A program made the position numbers and the translations under genes. DNA of 21,909 nt from a virus, in the IMG/VR virus record IMGVR_UViG_3300049432_000082, positions 1-21,909 of that record. One strand, 5' to 3'. Below are positions 1-6,759 of this stretch, one piece after another; position 1 is the first letter of the stretch; every line of letters begins with the position of its first letter. The notes below the pieces were generated by a model. It was not told where the DNA came from, ran no database searches, and worked only from the letters and a program-made list of their open reading frames with translations.

Positions 1-34
1 GCCGGTACCGGGCGAGGCCCGGGTCGGCGCTCAC
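1..34 (-). CDS. Partial coding region running off the left edge
   Basis: A GTG start at 34-32 overlaps the TGA stop of the preceding gene (GTGA), which is the junction style used throughout this operon. Only 11 codons are visible (VSADPGLARYR), so no function can be assigned. It is kept because the overlap and the open frame to the edge fit the tightly packed early operon. Confidence 0.45.
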   Translation of the reverse strand, partial: MSADPGLARYR

Positions 35-195
35 GTGGGTGACCCGTTCCACGCGGAGCCGACCCACGCCTCGAGCGCGGCGGCCTCGGCTTCGACGGCG
101 GCGAGCTGCGCGGCGCGGATGTCCGCACCGTGCTCGGCCCAGAGGTCGTCGTAGATGCGCGGCAGCACGAGGTCGACGTCGACGTAGGTGCCCAT
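31..195 (-). CDS. Small hypothetical phage protein (54 aa)
   Basis: This 54-residue open frame starts at ATG 195-193, which shares one base with the stop of the upstream gene (TGATG), and ends in TGA at 33-31. The next gene starts inside that stop. The protein is acidic and rich in Ala and Glu, with a likely helix from about residue 24 to 46 (DIRAAQLAAVEAEAAALEAW). I recognise no family. The seamless spacing on both sides is the main reason to call it real. Confidence 0.6.
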   Translation of the reverse strand: MGTYVDVDLVLPRIYDDLWAEHGADIRAAQLAAVEAEAAALEAWVGSAWNGSPT

Positions 196-695
196 CAGGC
201 CTTGCCGTCCATCTCGAGCTGCTCGCCACGCAGCGCCGCGGCGAGACGGGCCTGGACCTTGTCGAGGGCCTTGCGCAGGTCCGCCTCACGGAGGCTGGTA
301 TTCGCGGTCGCCTCGTGCAGGGCGGTCGCGGTCCAGTCGAGGACGGCCCGGACGCGGGCGACCTCGGTGCCGCCAGCGAGGCCCGCGGCCTGGGCGATGG
401 TCTGCTTGGACAGCTTCACCTCACCGGCGTCGTCGAGGGTCCCCTGGGCGGTGCGCTGCAGGTACAGGGCGCGGTGCAGGGATCGGACGTGCTGTTCCTG
501 CTCGCCGGGGTTCGCGACCTCCAGCTTCACTGCGCGGCACTTCACCTCGTCGGCGAGCTCGAGGCGGGAGGTGTGGCGGAACTCCACGACGGCGACGAAC
601 GTCGACCCGGGCCGGTCGTAGATCCGCTCGATGTGGGGGGCGAGGGCGTCGCTGACGTCGCCGTTGAGTCGGTAGTCGAGCTTCATGACGGTCAT
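195..695 (-). CDS. Hypothetical early phage protein (166 aa)
   Basis: ATG at 695-693 overlaps the TGA of the ParB-like gene (ATGA), so translation is probably coupled to it. The 166-residue soluble protein has a beta-rich N-terminal half (FVAVVEFRHTSRLELADEVK) and a helical C-terminal half (about 115-166) with many Ala, Arg and Leu residues. There are no membrane segments and no cysteine motif. A second ATG lies at codon 4. I do not recognise the family. Its place at the distal end of the early operon suggests an accessory role in replication or host takeover, but that is only inference. Confidence 0.75.
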   Translation of the reverse strand: MTVMKLDYRLNGDVSDALAPHIERIYDRPGSTFVAVVEFRHTSRLELADEVKCRAVKLEVANPGEQEQHVRSLHRALYLQRTAQGTLDDAGEVKLSKQTIAQAAGLAGGTEVARVRAVLDWTATALHEATANTSLREADLRKALDKVQARLAAALRGEQLEMDGKA

Positions 696-1867
696 GCGGT
701 GGCCTCTCGCAGGGGGGTGGGTGGCTCGGTGGCCATGGGGGTGTCGCAGATCGCGCACGCGCCAGTGCGGCCCGAGTGGGCATGCAGACGCTGACGCTCG
801 TCGGAGCGGATGACCGCCTCCCAGCACTCGCCGCAGGAGATCCCGCCGACGCCCTTGCCCTTGCCGCGGGTGTGTTTCGGATCCACGGCGGCGATCTGCA
901 GGCACCGGGCCTTCGCCCTGTTCGCGAGGGGGTGCGACGCGGCGAGGTGCCCGATCGCGGAGCGCCCGACGCCGGGGCCGATGCGCCCGGACGCGAGCCG
1001 GGCGCGGTCGCGGGCCTCGGTGATGCTCATCTCTCCGCGCCGGATCTCCTCCTGCTCCTCGATGGGGAGCGAGAGGAGCATGAGGCGGGCGGACACGTGG
1101 GCCTGGTGGCGTCCGACGCGGCGGGCGAGCGCGGCGTCGGAGAGGTCGAGTTGGCCTTTGAGGCGGGCGAGGCCGCGGGCCTCCTCGATGGCGTCGAGGT
1201 CCTTGCGGTGGGAGTTCTCGACGAGCATCGCGGCGAGGACGTCGTCGGGGCGCATATCGCGGCGGACGATGACCTGCACGTGGGTCCACCCGGCGAGGCG
1301 GGCGGCGGCGTGGCGGCGGTGCCCGGCGACGATGAGGAGCGACCCGCTGGTGGTGCGGCGCACGATGAGGGGCTGCAGCAGCCCGACGGACAGCAGCGAC
1401 GCGGCGAGTTCGGTGACGTCGCCGATGTCGGTGCGGGGGTTGTCGGGGTCGGGGTGGACCTGGTCGATGCGGACGCGGAGCAGCTCGTCGCCGCCGGCGG
1501 CCCGGGTCGGGGGCGGTGCCGGCGCTGGCCGTGACGCTGCGATCGTCACGGGCGTGGGCTTAACCCTCACGGGCGGCGCGGGGCGTTGCGAATGCGGGAA
1601 ACTTCCCGGATCGACCCGCGGGATCGGCGGAACTTTCACCGAAGCCGGCTCACGCACGGCGATCGCGGGGGCGCTCGCCTGCAGGAGCTCCGCGGCGGCA
1701 TACCCGGCCGCGGTGTAGTCGACCTCGCCGTTGGCCACGAGGCAGCCGTGACGCTTCGCGATGTCGAGGACCTGGGCGGGGTACAGCTTGTTCGCCGTCG
1801 CGACCCACTGCACCCGGCGGCGCGCGGCGAGCTGCTTCAGCACGGTCAGCTCGGTGGTGTCGGTCAT
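692..1867 (-). CDS. ParB-like DNA-binding protein with N-terminal helical domain and C-terminal zinc ribbon
   Basis: The 391-residue protein starts at ATG 1867-1865, overlapping the WhiB stop (ATGA). Residues 1-66 form a small helical domain. A Pro-rich linker (80-125) follows, then a ParB/Spo0J N-terminal domain (about 130-235) with the GHRR motif at 182-185 and an ENS-RKDL helix at 217-224, close to the ParB consensus ENxQRxDL. A helix-turn-helix follows (about 242-262, DAALARRVGRHQAHVSARL). The C-terminus carries a CGEC (345-348) and CAIC (371-374) pair typical of a zinc ribbon. ParB-domain proteins bind CTP and centromere-like sites, but no ParA gene is visible, so a regulatory or nuclease-like role is as likely as partition. 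An open frame extends further upstream, but it overlaps the WhiB and neighbouring genes and was not used. Confidence 0.85.
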   Translation of the reverse strand: MTDTTELTVLKQLAARRRVQWVATANKLYPAQVLDIAKRHGCLVANGEVDYTAAGYAAAELLQASAPAIAVREPASVKVPPIPRVDPGSFPHSQRPAPPVRVKPTPVTIAASRPAPAPPPTRAAGGDELLRVRIDQVHPDPDNPRTDIGDVTELAASLLSVGLLQPLIVRRTTSGSLLIVAGHRRHAAARLAGWTHVQVIVRRDMRPDDVLAAMLVENSHRKDLDAIEEARGLARLKGQLDLSDAALARRVGRHQAHVSARLMLLSLPIEEQEEIRRGEMSITEARDRARLASGRIGPGVGRSAIGHLAASHPLANRAKARCLQIAAVDPKHTRGKGKGVGGISCGECWEAVIRSDERQRLHAHSGRTGACAICDTPMATEPPTPLREATA

Positions 1868-2250
1868 GCCGCTCCCTCCAGGTCGTCGGCGTCGTCGAGG
1901 CGGAGCAGCCTGCGACGCTCGCGTTCGGACGCGCCGCCGTAGATCCCGAACCGCTGCCCGGTCTCCAGGGCGTAGTCGAGGCACTCGGCGCGGACGTCGC
2001 ACTGCCGGCAGACGCTCTTGGCCGCCCTCGTCGAGCCGCCCTTCTCGGGGAAGAAGAGCTCCGTGTCGACCTCGGCGCACAGCGCGTCGACCTGCCACCG
2101 GAGATCGACCGCGGGCACACTCGGCAGGCTCGCGACGCGGGCGAACTCGTCGGTGGTCCCGGCCTCGCGGTTGGCGGGGTAGCAGGTGTGGCACAGCCCG
2201 ATGGCGTCGATCTCGCGCAGGTCGCCGCAGTCCGCGCACACGGCGATCAC
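1864..2250 (-). CDS. WhiB-family Fe-S transcription factor with N-terminal zinc ribbon
   Basis: This 128-residue protein starts at GTG 2250-2248 (GTGA overlap with the upstream stop). The WhiB core is clear: C58, C81, C84 and C90 (C-x22-C-x2-C-x5-C) would ligate a [4Fe-4S] cluster, followed by GIYGG at 102-106 in place of the usual G[VI]WGG turn, and a basic Arg-rich tail (109-117) that would contact DNA. In front lies a second four-cysteine module, C5-x2-C8 and C20-x2-C23, which looks like a zinc ribbon. Phage WhiB proteins are known to act on host WhiB regulons and affect septation and superinfection (mycobacteriophage TM4 WhiB). Whether this one does so is inference. Its presence marks the host as actinobacterial. 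Confidence 0.9.
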   Translation of the reverse strand: MIAVCADCGDLREIDAIGLCHTCYPANREAGTTDEFARVASLPSVPAVDLRWQVDALCAEVDTELFFPEKGGSTRAAKSVCRQCDVRAECLDYALETGQRFGIYGGASERERRRLLRLDDADDLEGAA

Positions 2251-2426
2251 AGGGCACCGCCGGTGAGCGCGACGGTCTCCACGGGGCGCCACAGGCAGGA
2301 CGGGCGGATCGACCCGAGGTCCCCTCGGTGCCACAGTCGGCGGGGCCGGAACTCCTCGTCGAGCTCGTACTCACCGCCGCCGTACATCTCGGCGTAGAGC
2401 TCCAGCGCGAGCTGCTCGTCCGTCAT
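2247..2426 (-). CDS. Small hypothetical protein between RusA and WhiB (59 aa)
   Basis: ATG 2426-2424 overlaps the RusA stop (ATGA), and the TGA at 2249-2247 overlaps the GTG of the WhiB gene (GTGA). The 59-residue product begins MTDEQLALELYAEMYGGG, is acidic in its first half (ELDEEF) and basic and Trp-containing in the second (RPRRLWHRGD). No family is recognised. Exact stop-start overlaps at both ends make it a convincing gene despite its size. Confidence 0.65.
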   Translation of the reverse strand: MTDEQLALELYAEMYGGGEYELDEEFRPRRLWHRGDLGSIRPSCLWRPVETVALTGGAL

Positions 2427-2983
2427 GGCGCGACCGCCCGGATCCGGATGACGGCGCCGGGAACCGTCAACGCGTCCTGGTGCCCGCCCGGATACACCTT
2501 CGCGGCCTCCGTGACCCTGGAGACCTGCTTGTCGTCATCCCAGATCCCGGAGGACGTGATGGCGTCGAGGCACCCGCGGATCGCCTTGTCGATATCGGGG
2601 TAGCCGAGGTGCTCCGCGGGCGCGCTGGCCTTGAGCACGCTCGCGTTCCGCCCGGTCCCGAAGTGCGAGCCGGGGCGCTTGAACGTGAACACCAGCGAGA
2701 CGTGCACCGGTGTCCCGCGAGCGAACAGGGGCCGCGCGACGCCGGGGTGCATCTCCGCCACCGCCGACGCGGCCGCGTCTCGTACGGACTGCCGCCAGGG
2801 CCGGAGCCGCTTGTCGTTGTCGTCGATGAACCGGTTCCCGGGGACCATCTTCTTCGATCCCTGGCCGATGACCTGGCCCTCGACGACGATGACGAGGTGG
2901 TCGCGGATCCCGACCTCGGCCGCGGCCTCGGGGATGGGCATGACCCCGAGGTCCGGGTCGAGCGCGTCCTGATGCGCGTTCAT
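2423..2983 (-). CDS. RusA-like Holliday junction resolvase
   Basis: The 186-residue protein is assigned to the RusA/crossover junction endodeoxyribonuclease family from its metal-binding signature: YPDIDKAIRGCLDAI (128-142) with Asp130 and Asp132, then GIWDDDKQV (146-154) with Asp149-Asp151. The N-terminal beta strand with VIGQGSKKM (38-46) and the central VHVSLVFTFKRP (93-103) also fit. RusA cleaves four-way junctions made during phage recombination and replication. The start at ATG 2983 overlaps the preceding stop (ATGA). Longer upstream starts would run through the preceding gene in another frame. It works naturally with the RecE/RecT-like pair encoded just upstream. Confidence 0.88.
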   Translation of the reverse strand: MNAHQDALDPDLGVMPIPEAAAEVGIRDHLVIVVEGQVIGQGSKKMVPGNRFIDDNDKRLRPWRQSVRDAAASAVAEMHPGVARPLFARGTPVHVSLVFTFKRPGSHFGTGRNASVLKASAPAEHLGYPDIDKAIRGCLDAITSSGIWDDDKQVSRVTEAAKVYPGGHQDALTVPGAVIRIRAVAP

Positions 2984-3165
2984 CGGCGGGCCTTGCAGAG
3001 CAGGCATTCGGCGCGGCCCGGGTCGGGTTCGCCGAGGAAGCGCGCGGTCGTCTCGTGGCCGAGCAGCAGGTGCAGTTGCCGGATGAACACGGCGGCCGGG
3101 TGGCGGTCGGTGAGCATCGAGTAGCCCTCGTCGCCTGGCACGAGGGCGTCCTGATGGGCCGTCAC
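2980..3165 (-). CDS. Small hypothetical protein with C-terminal CxxC (61 aa)
   Basis: GTG 3165-3163 overlaps the upstream stop (GTGA), and the stop overlaps the RusA start (ATGA). The 61-residue product has a helical middle (AAVFIRQLHLLLGHETTARFL broken at the Gly) and ends in CLLCKARR, a single CxxC that may bind metal on dimerisation. Its first eight residues (M/V-TAHQDAL) nearly repeat those of RusA (MNAHQDAL), a small duplication described in the findings. Family unknown. Confidence 0.65.
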   Translation of the reverse strand: MTAHQDALVPGDEGYSMLTDRHPAAVFIRQLHLLLGHETTARFLGEPDPGRAECLLCKARR

Positions 3166-3353
3166 GACAGGTACTCGTCCGCTGTGCGGGCAACGTCGGT
3201 GAGCGCGATCGCGGCGAGGCGGTACGCCTCCGCCTGCGCGCTCATGCCCATGCGCATCGACGTCGCGGACGCGCGGCGGTGCTCGGTGGCCTTACCGCGG
3301 AGCCACTCGGCGACCGGCGGGGGGTCGACGACGATCTGGATAGGGTCCGTCAC
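3162..3353 (-). CDS. Small hypothetical protein (63 aa)
   Basis: GTG 3353-3351 overlaps the stop of the RecT-like gene (GTGA), and its own TGA overlaps the next GTG. The 63-residue product starts with a short strand (IQIVVDPPPVAEWL) and continues as one long amphipathic helix rich in Ala, Arg and Met up to EYLS. There are no cysteines or membrane segments. I do not recognise the family; it is supported by position and overlaps. Confidence 0.62.
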   Translation of the reverse strand: MTDPIQIVVDPPPVAEWLRGKATEHRRASATSMRMGMSAQAEAYRLAAIALTDVARTADEYLS

Positions 3354-4270
3354 GACGTCGTCTCCTGCGGTGGCGCCCAGTGGGAGTTGACCTCCGGGTC
3401 GGGGTCCTCGACTGCGACGGCTTGCTCGGCGGCCGGGCCCGGGGTGGAAGACCCGGCCGCCTGCTTGGTGGTCTTGCCGCTGATCTCCGCGACGGTGACG
3501 CGCTCCTGCGGGAACTCGTCCTCGACGCGGACCTCACCGCGCTGCAGCGACTTGTAGATGACGGTCAACTGCGCGACGTCGTGCTCGGTCCACTTCGCGG
3601 TCTGCCGCGAGATCCGCTGCTCGAGCTGGTCCGCGGTGACCCCGAGGGCGGCGAACGCGTCGACGGCCTTTGAGATCCGTTGCGGGAGGGGAATCCCGCC
3701 GCCGTCCTTCAACGTCTGCGTGCACAGGTCGACGGCCTCGTCGACGAGCCACGGCGGGAGGATCGCCCAGATGGCCTGACGGAGCCGTCGCGCGCCCTGG
3801 TTGGTGTTGTTCTCGTACACGTCGCGAAGGTCGACCAGGCGCTTCGGCCCGGTCTTCGTGTCCCGGGAGTGGGGGACGATGAAGATCTGCGACGAGCGGG
3901 TGTTCGTCTGCAGGTCCCACGCGTAGGCCTGCATCTCCGACTGGCCGTGCCCGTCGTCGCGGGCCATTTCGGAGATCCCGTAGGTGACGTTCCCCCAGAT
4001 CCGGGCGAGCTCGCGGGCGAGGTGCACGGTCGGGCCGGAGACCTGCTGGCCGCCGCGGGTGAACCGGTAGAACGCCCGCTCCGCGAGGCGCATCTGACGG
4101 CACGACTCGCGCATGGCGCGCAACGCGGTCTGCTCGTCGCGGGGGCACTGCTGCGCGACGACGAGCTGGCCGTAGACCTCCGCGGCGGCGCGTGACTGCT
4201 CGACGGCGGTGGCCTGGCCCACCCGTACCGGTGCGGCCGCGGGGGTGGGCAGGTCGAGGTCAGTCGTCAT
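3350..4270 (-). CDS. Probable RecT-like single-strand annealing protein (306 aa)
   Basis: ATG 4270 lies 11 bases inside the end of the RecE-like nuclease gene, so the two are almost certainly co-translated. The protein has a Pro/Ala-rich start, then a conserved-looking core (about 25-230). The core contains FYRFTRGGQQVSGPTVHLAR (67-86) and an aromatic/acidic stretch SEMQAYAWDLQTN that resembles proteins paired with RecE-like nucleases in actinophages. The C-terminal 70 residues are acidic and low in complexity. In such pairs the exonuclease makes 3' single strands and this protein anneals them. I assign function mainly from the pairing and from overall resemblance, since no short catalytic motif decides it. 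An unrelated early phage protein cannot be excluded. Confidence 0.65.
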   Translation of the reverse strand: MTTDLDLPTPAAAPVRVGQATAVEQSRAAAEVYGQLVVAQQCPRDEQTALRAMRESCRQMRLAERAFYRFTRGGQQVSGPTVHLARELARIWGNVTYGISEMARDDGHGQSEMQAYAWDLQTNTRSSQIFIVPHSRDTKTGPKRLVDLRDVYENNTNQGARRLRQAIWAILPPWLVDEAVDLCTQTLKDGGGIPLPQRISKAVDAFAALGVTADQLEQRISRQTAKWTEHDVAQLTVIYKSLQRGEVRVEDEFPQERVTVAEISGKTTKQAAGSSTPGPAAEQAVAVEDPDPEVNSHWAPPQETTS

Positions 4271-5159
4271 CGTCCATCTCCAGGGTGAGGCGGTTCTCCA
4301 GCCAGGCGGGCAGCGCGAGGTTGAGGACCTCGTCGGAGTAGCCGGGCCACCGCCCGGACGCCCGGCAGCGGCGGTACACGTTCAGGGCGCGGGTGTTGCG
4401 CGCGCGCCCGAGCTGCATCGAGATGGTGCTCAGTTGAGCGACCGTCACGACGTAGGGCGCGTCCTTCTCCTGGAAGACGAAGACGAACACCGGGGGCTGG
4501 TCGAGGTCGAGGAGCGCCTCGATCGCGTCGAGGTTCCACGCGGCCTGCATGTAGTACCCGAACCGGCCGACGGAGGCCTCGATGTCGTCGGGGGCCGCGG
4601 ACGCGCACGTCTTGTACTCGGGCACGATCAGCCGCCGGCCGGGAACGGCCGCGGGGAGCCAGTCGGGCCGGGAGCGGCGCATCACCCGCTGCTCGCCTTG
4701 GCCGTCCCACCAGAACAGCGACCGCTCCGCGACACCGGTGCCGGGGGCGAAGAGCTTCCCCGTGATCGGATGCGCCCGCAGCGCCTCCGCCATCGGGAGC
4801 ACGACCTCGTCGTACTCGCGACGCAGGATGGGGGCCTTCGCCGCCGCGTACGCCTCATCGCGGGCGACCTGCGCGGCCTTCGTCCGGTAGTCCGAGGCCT
4901 CGATCACGACGACGTCCTCACCGTCGCCGAGGACCTCACGGTGCGCGCAGTGCCCGAAGTCGTAGTGCCGTTTCTCGGGGCGCCCGTGCTCCTGCTCCCA
5001 CCGGAACTTCGCGGGGCACCCGGGCGGGAGGAGCCGGCGGGCACCGGTCGAGGACAGCGACCCGCCGGGGAAGGGGTCGCGGTGGTAGTCCGCGGACGGG
5101 ATGTCGTAGATCCCGGGCTCGGTGATGACGAGCGGCTCGACGAGGGTCTCGGCGGTCAT
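4260..5159 (-). CDS. RecE-like PD-(D/E)XK exonuclease
   Basis: The 299-residue protein matches the RecE/exodeoxyribonuclease VIII C-terminal nuclease family (PDDEXK, DUF3799 type). Visible family marks in order are YH near 25, SLSSTGARRLL (34-44), CPAKFRWE (48-55), YDFGHCAHREVL (66-77), RTKAAQVARDEA (92-103) and E145. The catalytic D166-WLP and EYK (181-183) follow, with GYYMQAAWNLD (201-211) and FQEKDAPYVV (229-238). The usual DYK is EYK here, which still keeps the lysine. It would degrade the 5' strand at double-strand ends to feed the RecT-like partner. The start overlaps the upstream stop (ATGA). The protein ends in an acidic run. Confidence 0.88.
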   Translation of the reverse strand: MTAETLVEPLVITEPGIYDIPSADYHRDPFPGGSLSSTGARRLLPPGCPAKFRWEQEHGRPEKRHYDFGHCAHREVLGDGEDVVVIEASDYRTKAAQVARDEAYAAAKAPILRREYDEVVLPMAEALRAHPITGKLFAPGTGVAERSLFWWDGQGEQRVMRRSRPDWLPAAVPGRRLIVPEYKTCASAAPDDIEASVGRFGYYMQAAWNLDAIEALLDLDQPPVFVFVFQEKDAPYVVTVAQLSTISMQLGRARNTRALNVYRRCRASGRWPGYSDEVLNLALPAWLENRLTLEMDDDD

Positions 5160-5365
5160 CCGAGCACCTGGGCCCAGGCCGCGGCGGTGTCGTCCAGCTC
5201 GAGGTAGGGCTCCATGGCGGCGGCGGCCTGCGCCGCGGCGTGCGCGAGGGTCGCGTGCGCCTGGGCCTGCGCGATCCGCAGGGCGTACATCGCGACGGGA
5301 ACACTGCCCTCACCGACGGCGGCGAGGAGCCGGGCGGCCTCGAGGTAGTGCTCCGGGCCCGTCAC
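5156..5365 (-). CDS. Small helical hypothetical protein (69 aa)
   Basis: GTG 5365-5363 overlaps the stop of the CopG-like gene (GTGA), and its stop overlaps the RecE-like start (ATGA). The 69-residue product starts TGPEHYLEAARLLAA and is nearly all helix, with an Ala-rich central run (about 32-51) rich in Gln and His. It ends DDTAAAWAQVLG. Small helical proteins of this sort are frequent in actinophage early operons, but I know of no function. Confidence 0.65.
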   Translation of the reverse strand: MTGPEHYLEAARLLAAVGEGSVPVAMYALRIAQAQAHATLAHAAAQAAAAMEPYLELDDTAAAWAQVLG

Positions 5366-5598
5366 AGCCCATCTCGCATGGCGTCGCGGCGCGCGTCGCG
5401 CCTGTCGTCGTCGTCATCGGATGCAAGCTCGTGCCACGGCCTGGTCTGCGGGTACGTGCATGGGCTCGTGTACGCCTCGATCGCCCGGATCGCGGCGGTC
5501 GTGACGTCGATCCCGTTGATCTGAGCGGTCATCTGCAGCCGGGTGTGGAGGCTCTCAGGGAGTCGGAGGCTGAGGACCTTCGCCGCGGACGTGCTCAT
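5362..5598 (-). CDS. Ribbon-helix-helix (CopG/Arc-like) protein (78 aa)
   Basis: ATG 5598-5596 overlaps the DUF3846 stop (ATGA). Residues 7-45 read as a ribbon-helix-helix fold: a strand (KVLSLRLPESL, with alternating residues for DNA contact), helix A (SLHTRLQMTAQING) and helix B (DVTTAAIRAIEAYT). The C-terminal 30 residues hold a DDDDD run followed by Arg-Asp repeats. Such proteins usually act as dimeric repressors. No toxin gene accompanies it, so I read it as a stand-alone regulator rather than an antitoxin. Confidence 0.7.
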   Translation of the reverse strand: MSTSAAKVLSLRLPESLHTRLQMTAQINGIDVTTAAIRAIEAYTSPCTYPQTRPWHELASDDDDDRRDARRDAMRDGL

Positions 5599-5978
5599 CG
5601 GGCGCTCCGCTCGGCCGGCCCGCCGTGGGGGATCCCGGCCTCCGCGGCCAGGCGCACGATCAGGTCCCAGATCCGGGTCGGGCAGTGGGTCTCGTCCCCG
5701 GTGCTGGTGAACCCGGCGAACACGGCGTCCCCGAGCAGCACGATCACCCCGGCGGTCTCCGGGCGGAGCGCGTGCAGCGCATGGGTCGCGAGCTCGTTCA
5801 GCGGGCGCCCGTCGAGCAGCCCGGACTCGTTGACCATCACGTGCGTGGACCCGTCCAGATGGACGGACTCCACGAACCCGTCGACGAGGCTCTGCAGCGC
5901 GGACAGCCCGCGCGCGACCTCGGTGTAGGTGTGCTCGCCGTTCGCGCGGACCACGACGACTCGGACGGGGCCCTTCAC
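5595..5978 (-). CDS. DUF3846-family protein (127 aa)
   Basis: GTG 5978-5976 overlaps the upstream stop (GTGA). The 127-residue protein opens with a strand (VRVVVVRANGE), then a helix (ALQSLVDGFVESVHL). The motif VNESGLLDGRPLN (49-61) is followed by VIVLLGDAVFAGF, the arrangement typical of DUF3846 (a Val-Asn-Glu-x-Gly-Leu-Leu turn, then hydrophobic strands). DUF3846 proteins are common in actinobacterial phages and mobile elements next to replication and anti-defence genes. Their activity is not established to my knowledge. Confidence 0.75.
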   Translation of the reverse strand: MKGPVRVVVVRANGEHTYTEVARGLSALQSLVDGFVESVHLDGSTHVMVNESGLLDGRPLNELATHALHALRPETAGVIVLLGDAVFAGFTSTGDETHCPTRIWDLIVRLAAEAGIPHGGPAERSAR

Positions 5979-6409
5979 GGAGCGTCCCGCTCGGCGAGCA
6001 CGTCACGCAGCTCATCGTCGCCGTACTCGACCCGGCGGTCGGCCTCCAACGCCGCCGCCGCGGTCTCCCGCAGCTCACGCACGACCCGCAACGACGCCAT
6101 CCCGCAACCGCAGGGCTGGTCGTCGCCTTCGGGGTCGCTGTACAGCGCGGGGCACGGCTCGCCCGGGTGCGGCAGGTGGGGGCAGTCCCCGCAGCACGCG
6201 GACAGGAGCACCGTGGCCTTGGTGATCGCGTCGGCCATCGCGGTGGGGTCCTCGGTGGCGAGGATCAGCAGCGCGAGGTGGCGGTGCAGTTGCGCGAGCT
6301 CGATGAGTTCCGTGACGACCCGCACGGCGGCGGGGGTCGCGTGGGTCGCGTTGAAGATGTGCCGCAGGTACCGGCCGGGCCGGGTCTGCGCCTCGTGGAG
6401 GTCGGGCAT
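5975..6409 (-). CDS. Cysteine-containing hypothetical protein, first gene of the early operon (144 aa)
   Basis: ATG 6409-6407 is preceded by a strong GGGGGG ribosome-binding stretch (6415-6420 on this strand), and it is the first member of the overlapping gene run. The 144-residue protein has two long helices (about 24-70 and 104-128) that flank a loop with C72, C73, C76, C86, C100 and C102 plus His78 and His81, suggesting a metal site or disulfides. No family is recognised. Being promoter-proximal, it would be among the earliest and most abundant products. Confidence 0.72.
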   Translation of the reverse strand: MPDLHEAQTRPGRYLRHIFNATHATPAAVRVVTELIELAQLHRHLALLILATEDPTAMADAITKATVLLSACCGDCPHLPHPGEPCPALYSDPEGDDQPCGCGMASLRVVRELRETAAAALEADRRVEYGDDELRDVLAERDAP

Positions 6410-6472
6410 GGTGCCCCCCGTCTGAGTTGATGCGGAATGCCGGTGGGTGGGGGCAGACTGGAGATCCCCCGG

Positions 6473-6502
6473 AGCCGGGTCGCGCGCGAACGCGGCCCGG
6501 CT
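6473..6502. terminator. GC-rich hairpin between excisionase-like gene and early operon
   Basis: Arms 6473-6484 and 6491-6502 form a 12-bp stem with one T:G position and a CGCGAA loop. No clear T-tract follows on either strand. It could attenuate transcription between the HTH gene (stop at 6538) and the gene starting at 6409. The rest of this 128-base gap shows nothing beyond the ribosome-binding site. Confidence 0.35.
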
Positions 6503-6537
6503 GTTCTGCGCCTAGGGGCCGTGCTCGACGGCCGGCA

Positions 6538-6759
6538 TCACGCGACCGCGCCGTTCGCCGCGTCGCTGGATGTGGTCGCGGCCTGCCGCGCGACGCGGAG
6601 CGCCTCAACGGCCGACTGGTCGAACAGGAACGCGCCGTTCGGTCCGGGTAGCTGTTGGGCCGGCGCCAACTTGCCGTCTGCGACGAGTCGGTGGACGGTA
6701 CGCAGGCTGACCCCGAGATGCTGGGCGACCTGTGGCGACGTGATGAGCATGAATCGCAC
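6538..6759 (-). CDS. Excisionase-like / MerR-type HTH DNA-binding protein
   Basis: The 73-residue protein is a winged helix-turn-helix of the HTH_17/excisionase type: ITSPQVAQHLGVSLRTVHRL (6-25) is the HTH, and DGKLAPAQQ with FLFDQSAVEAL (44-54) is the usual wing and closing helix. It starts at GTG 6759, or at ATG 6750 three codons later. A GAGG lies about 13 bases before the GTG, so the start is uncertain. It is divergent from the repressor gene across a 90-base gap, the place where cro sits in BPs-like phages. It may therefore serve as recombination directionality factor, as Cro-like switch, or as both. Confidence 0.75.
   Translation of the reverse strand: MRFMLITSPQVAQHLGVSLRTVHRLVADGKLAPAQQLPGPNGAFLFDQSAVEALRVARQAATTSSDAANGAVA

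Noticed and set aside
1868-2374. Upstream extension of the ParB-like frame
   Set aside because: It would overlap the WhiB gene entirely and has the composition of an out-of-frame reading; ATG 1867 with ATGA coupling is better.
2984-3193. Upstream extension of RusA
   Set aside because: It overlaps the 61-residue gene out of frame; ATG 2983 with the ATGA overlap gives the normal RusA N-terminus.
4209-5207. Plus-strand open frame opposite the RecE-like nuclease
   Set aside because: It is a reverse reading of a gene with intact family motifs.
5362-5598. Toxin-antitoxin pair formed by the CopG-like gene and its neighbour
   Set aside because: The neighbouring 69-residue protein shows no toxin motif, and all genes here overlap in the same way, so proximity is not evidence of pairing.
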